Assembly: GCA_029253325.1 (NCBI GenBank)
Contig: JAQWZS010000100.1
Location: 1 to 6,710 of the forward strand
Length of the DNA stretch: 6,710 nucleotides
Direction: 5' to 3'
Source of the DNA: Bacteroidia bacterium
GTDB taxonomy: Bacteria; Bacteroidota; Bacteroidia; NS11-12g; UBA9320
The notes under the pieces are model-generated. The model saw only the letters and a program-made list of their open reading frames with translations. It had not been told where the DNA came from and did not search any database. The translations under genes and the position numbers were made by a program. Positions 5,185 to 6,710 of this stretch are shown here, piece after piece (positions within the stretch are counted from its first letter, which is position 1; each line of letters opens with the position of its first letter).

Positions 5185-6534
5185 ATGGCTAAAACCAAGT
5201 CTGTTTTTATATGCTCAAATTGCGGTAGCACTTACCCAAAAATGATGGGTAAGTGCTTCTCATGTGGAGAGTTTAATACCATTCAGGAAGAAGTGGTTAC
5301 TAAATCCAAAAGCACTATGATGAACCTCAATGATATTGAAGGAATTGTAACCCCAATATTGAATGTAGATGCTTATGAACTAGAAAGGCTTAAAGCACCT
5401 GGAACAGAATTAAACCGTGTGTTAGGTGGTGGAATTGTCCCTGGATCAATTGTCTTATTGGGTGGTGAACCAGGGATTGGAAAATCAACACTACTCCTAC
5501 AAACAGCACTTAGAATGAATAAAAAGGTGCTTTATGTAAGTGGTGAAGAAAGTCTTACTCAAATAAAAATGAGAGCAGATAGAATAGGGGTTACAAATGA
5601 AGACTGCCTCTTACTAAATGAAACGTGTGTCGAAAAAATTAAAAATAAATTGAAGGAAACTAACCCAGCCTTCGTTATCATAGATTCAATTCAAACCATT
5701 TATAGTAAGTATTTAGACTCTACACCTGGTACCATTTCACAAGTCCGAGAAAGCTGTGCAATACTCGTTCAATATGCTAAGCAACACGAACTTCCAATTA
5801 TATTAGTTGGTCATATTACTAAAGAAGGTCAATTAGCAGGCCCTAAACTTCTAGAACATATGGTTGATACTGTCCTTCAATTTGAAGGTGAAACACAAAA
5901 TAATTATAGAATATTAAGAACGTTAAAAAACCGCTTTGGAAATTCTCTTGAACTTGGAATTTATGAAATGACATCTGAGGGAATGCGTGAAGTTGATAAC
6001 CCATCTGAAATTCTTATTAACCAACGCAGTGAAAATCTTTCAGGAGTTGGTGTTGTTGCCTCTCTTGAAGGCAATCGTAGCTTACTGATTGAAACTCAAG
6101 CTCTTGTTAGTAGTGCTGTTTATGGGAATCCTCAAAGAAACACGAACGGTTATGATATCAAACGGTTAAATATGCTTCTCGCTGTTTTAGAAAAAAGATG
6201 CGGGTACAAACTCTCACAACAAGACATTTTTGTAAATATTGCTGGAGGACTTAAAATAAATGACCCTGCAACAGATCTAGGGATTGCTGCTTCTATAATT
6301 TCAAGTTTTGAAAATGCTGCTCTATCAAATAAAATGGTATTTGCTGGTGAAATTGGTCTAAGCGGTGAAATACGCGGAGTCAATCGAATTGATCAACGTA
6401 TTAAAGAAGCAGAAAAATTAGGCTTTAGCGATTTTATACTGAGTGATCAGATAGACATTAATCAAAAAGATTACACAATCAAGATTCATAAAATTGCCGA
6501 TGTAATACAATTTTTCTCGTTAGTCATAAATTAA
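5185..6534 (+). CDS. radA: DNA repair protein RadA (RecA-like branch-migration ATPase)
   Basis: Cytosolic RecA-related ATPase that promotes branch migration of recombination intermediates and helps process stalled or broken replication forks. All standard parts are present in order. An N-terminal C4 zinc finger has C10, C13, C24 and C27. The Walker A loop is G93-GEPGIGKST-102 with K100, and the Walker B strand is FVIIDS with D167. The RadA-specific K248-N-R-F-G252 motif sits in the context RTLKNRFG. A C-terminal Lon-protease-like domain covers about 270-449, including GEIGLSGEIRGV (388-399). In RadA this last domain is a DNA-binding and hexamer scaffold, not a protease. The length of 449 aa is normal (450-460). 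The ATG lies eight codons before the first zinc-finger strand, as in homologues; no Shine-Dalgarno motif precedes it. It is divergent from exbB and is followed 57 nt later by panD on the same strand. No defect is seen. Confidence 0.98.
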   Translation: MAKTKSVFICSNCGSTYPKMMGKCFSCGEFNTIQEEVVTKSKSTMMNLNDIEGIVTPILNVDAYELERLKAPGTELNRVLGGGIVPGSIVLLGGEPGIGKSTLLLQTALRMNKKVLYVSGEESLTQIKMRADRIGVTNEDCLLLNETCVEKIKNKLKETNPAFVIIDSIQTIYSKYLDSTPGTISQVRESCAILVQYAKQHELPIILVGHITKEGQLAGPKLLEHMVDTVLQFEGETQNNYRILRTLKNRFGNSLELGIYEMTSEGMREVDNPSEILINQRSENLSGVGVVASLEGNRSLLIETQALVSSAVYGNPQRNTNGYDIKRLNMLLAVLEKRCGYKLSQQDIFVNIAGGLKINDPATDLGIAASIISSFENAALSNKMVFAGEIGLSGEIRGVNRIDQRIKEAEKLGFSDFILSDQIDINQKDYTIKIHKIADVIQFFSLVIN

Positions 6535-6567
6535 TTTTACTAGAAACCCTATTCAACCAAATAAACT

Positions 6568-6575
6568 TACCTTTG
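6568..6575 (+). promoter_or_regulatory. -7 promoter element for panD
   Basis: TACCTTTG fits the Bacteroidota -7 consensus TAnnTTTG exactly and lies 16 nt before the panD ATG, so the leader would be only about 10-12 nt. The -33 region (about 6543-6550) has no clear TTTG. No terminator hairpin is visible between radA and panD, so panD may also be read from radA transcripts. Confidence 0.5.
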
Positions 6576-6591
6576 CCAATCATAATATTTT

Positions 6592-6710
6592 ATGATTATT
6601 GAAGTATTAAAATCGAAGATTCATCGAGCTAAAATCACGCAAACTGAGCTGGATTATGTTGGGAGTGTTACCATTGATCAAGATCTTATGGATGCTGCTA
6701 ATCTTATTGA
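6592..6710 (+). CDS. panD: Aspartate 1-decarboxylase precursor, 5' part only
   Basis: Pyruvoyl-dependent enzyme that decarboxylates L-aspartate to beta-alanine for pantothenate and coenzyme A synthesis in the cytosol. Only 39 full codons plus two bases lie in the window; the rest (about 75-90 residues in the family) is beyond the right edge. The visible part aligns well with known PanD: MIIEVLKSKIHRAKIT matches the family start, and Y22-V-G24-S25-V-T-I-D-Q-D31 contains the Gly24-Ser25 self-cleavage site, where Ser25 becomes the pyruvoyl group. Lys9, needed for aspartate binding in E. coli PanD, is present. The ATG at 6592 gives exactly the E. coli numbering of the cleavage site, which supports the start. 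It follows radA by 57 nt on the same strand with its own -7 element. Confidence 0.95.
   Translation, partial: MIIEVLKSKIHRAKITQTELDYVGSVTIDQDLMDAANLI

Noticed and set aside
6150..6383. Open frame on the - strand inside radA.
   Set aside because: It is antisense to the conserved Lon-like domain of radA, with no start signal or recognisable product.
5730..6534. Possible active Lon protease domain in RadA.
   Set aside because: RadA proteins share the Lon-like fold but lack the Ser-Lys catalytic dyad, and nothing here suggests otherwise.
1..6710. Hidden defence system, mobile element, CRISPR array or attachment site.
   Set aside because: All long frames are assigned to conserved envelope or housekeeping genes. 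No spaced direct repeats, transposase or integrase motifs, or tRNA-like folds were seen, and the largest intergenic gap is 163 nt.

Overview
The window looks like an ordinary chromosomal segment of a Bacteroidota bacterium, probably from the Flavobacteriales or a related AT-rich lineage. Four things support this: low GC; gene starts preceded by A/T-rich sequence with no Shine-Dalgarno motif; TAnnTTTG-type -7 promoter elements (clear before exbB and panD); and gene content typical of the phylum, namely exbB, a small membrane protein and two exbD genes, plus an M49-like lipoprotein peptidase and radA followed by panD. I see no mobile element, CRISPR array, tRNA or rRNA.

Layout, left to right. 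(1) 55-1683, + strand: a lipoprotein metallopeptidase of the M49 (dipeptidyl peptidase III) type with an HEXXH zinc motif. (2) 1689-2666, - strand: a long-chain polyprenyl diphosphate synthase that probably makes the menaquinone side chain. It converges on gene 1 with a 5-nt gap and appears to start at GTG. (3) 2751-5021, - strand: a tightly packed four-gene operon in the order exbB, an uncharacterised 4-TM protein, exbD, exbD. Its junctions are 1 nt, 0 nt and a 1-nt overlap. A good promoter lies just upstream and a strong intrinsic terminator just downstream. (4) 5022-5184: a divergent intergenic region. (5) 5185-6534, + strand: radA, complete. (6) 6592 to the end, + strand: the first 39 codons of panD, cut by the window edge, with its own TAnnTTTG element.

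Functionally, the central operon encodes the proton-driven inner-membrane motor that powers TonB-dependent outer-membrane transport; no tonB gene is in the window. The flanking genes are housekeeping: isoprenoid quinone synthesis, recombination and branch migration, and pantothenate/CoA synthesis. The least understood component is the 138-residue membrane protein between exbB and exbD. I found no convincing undescribed defence system or mobile system. The points most worth a second look are that protein, the acidic repeat-bearing N-terminus of ExbB, the pentapeptide zinc motif of the M49-like lipoprotein, and the start region of the prenyl synthase.
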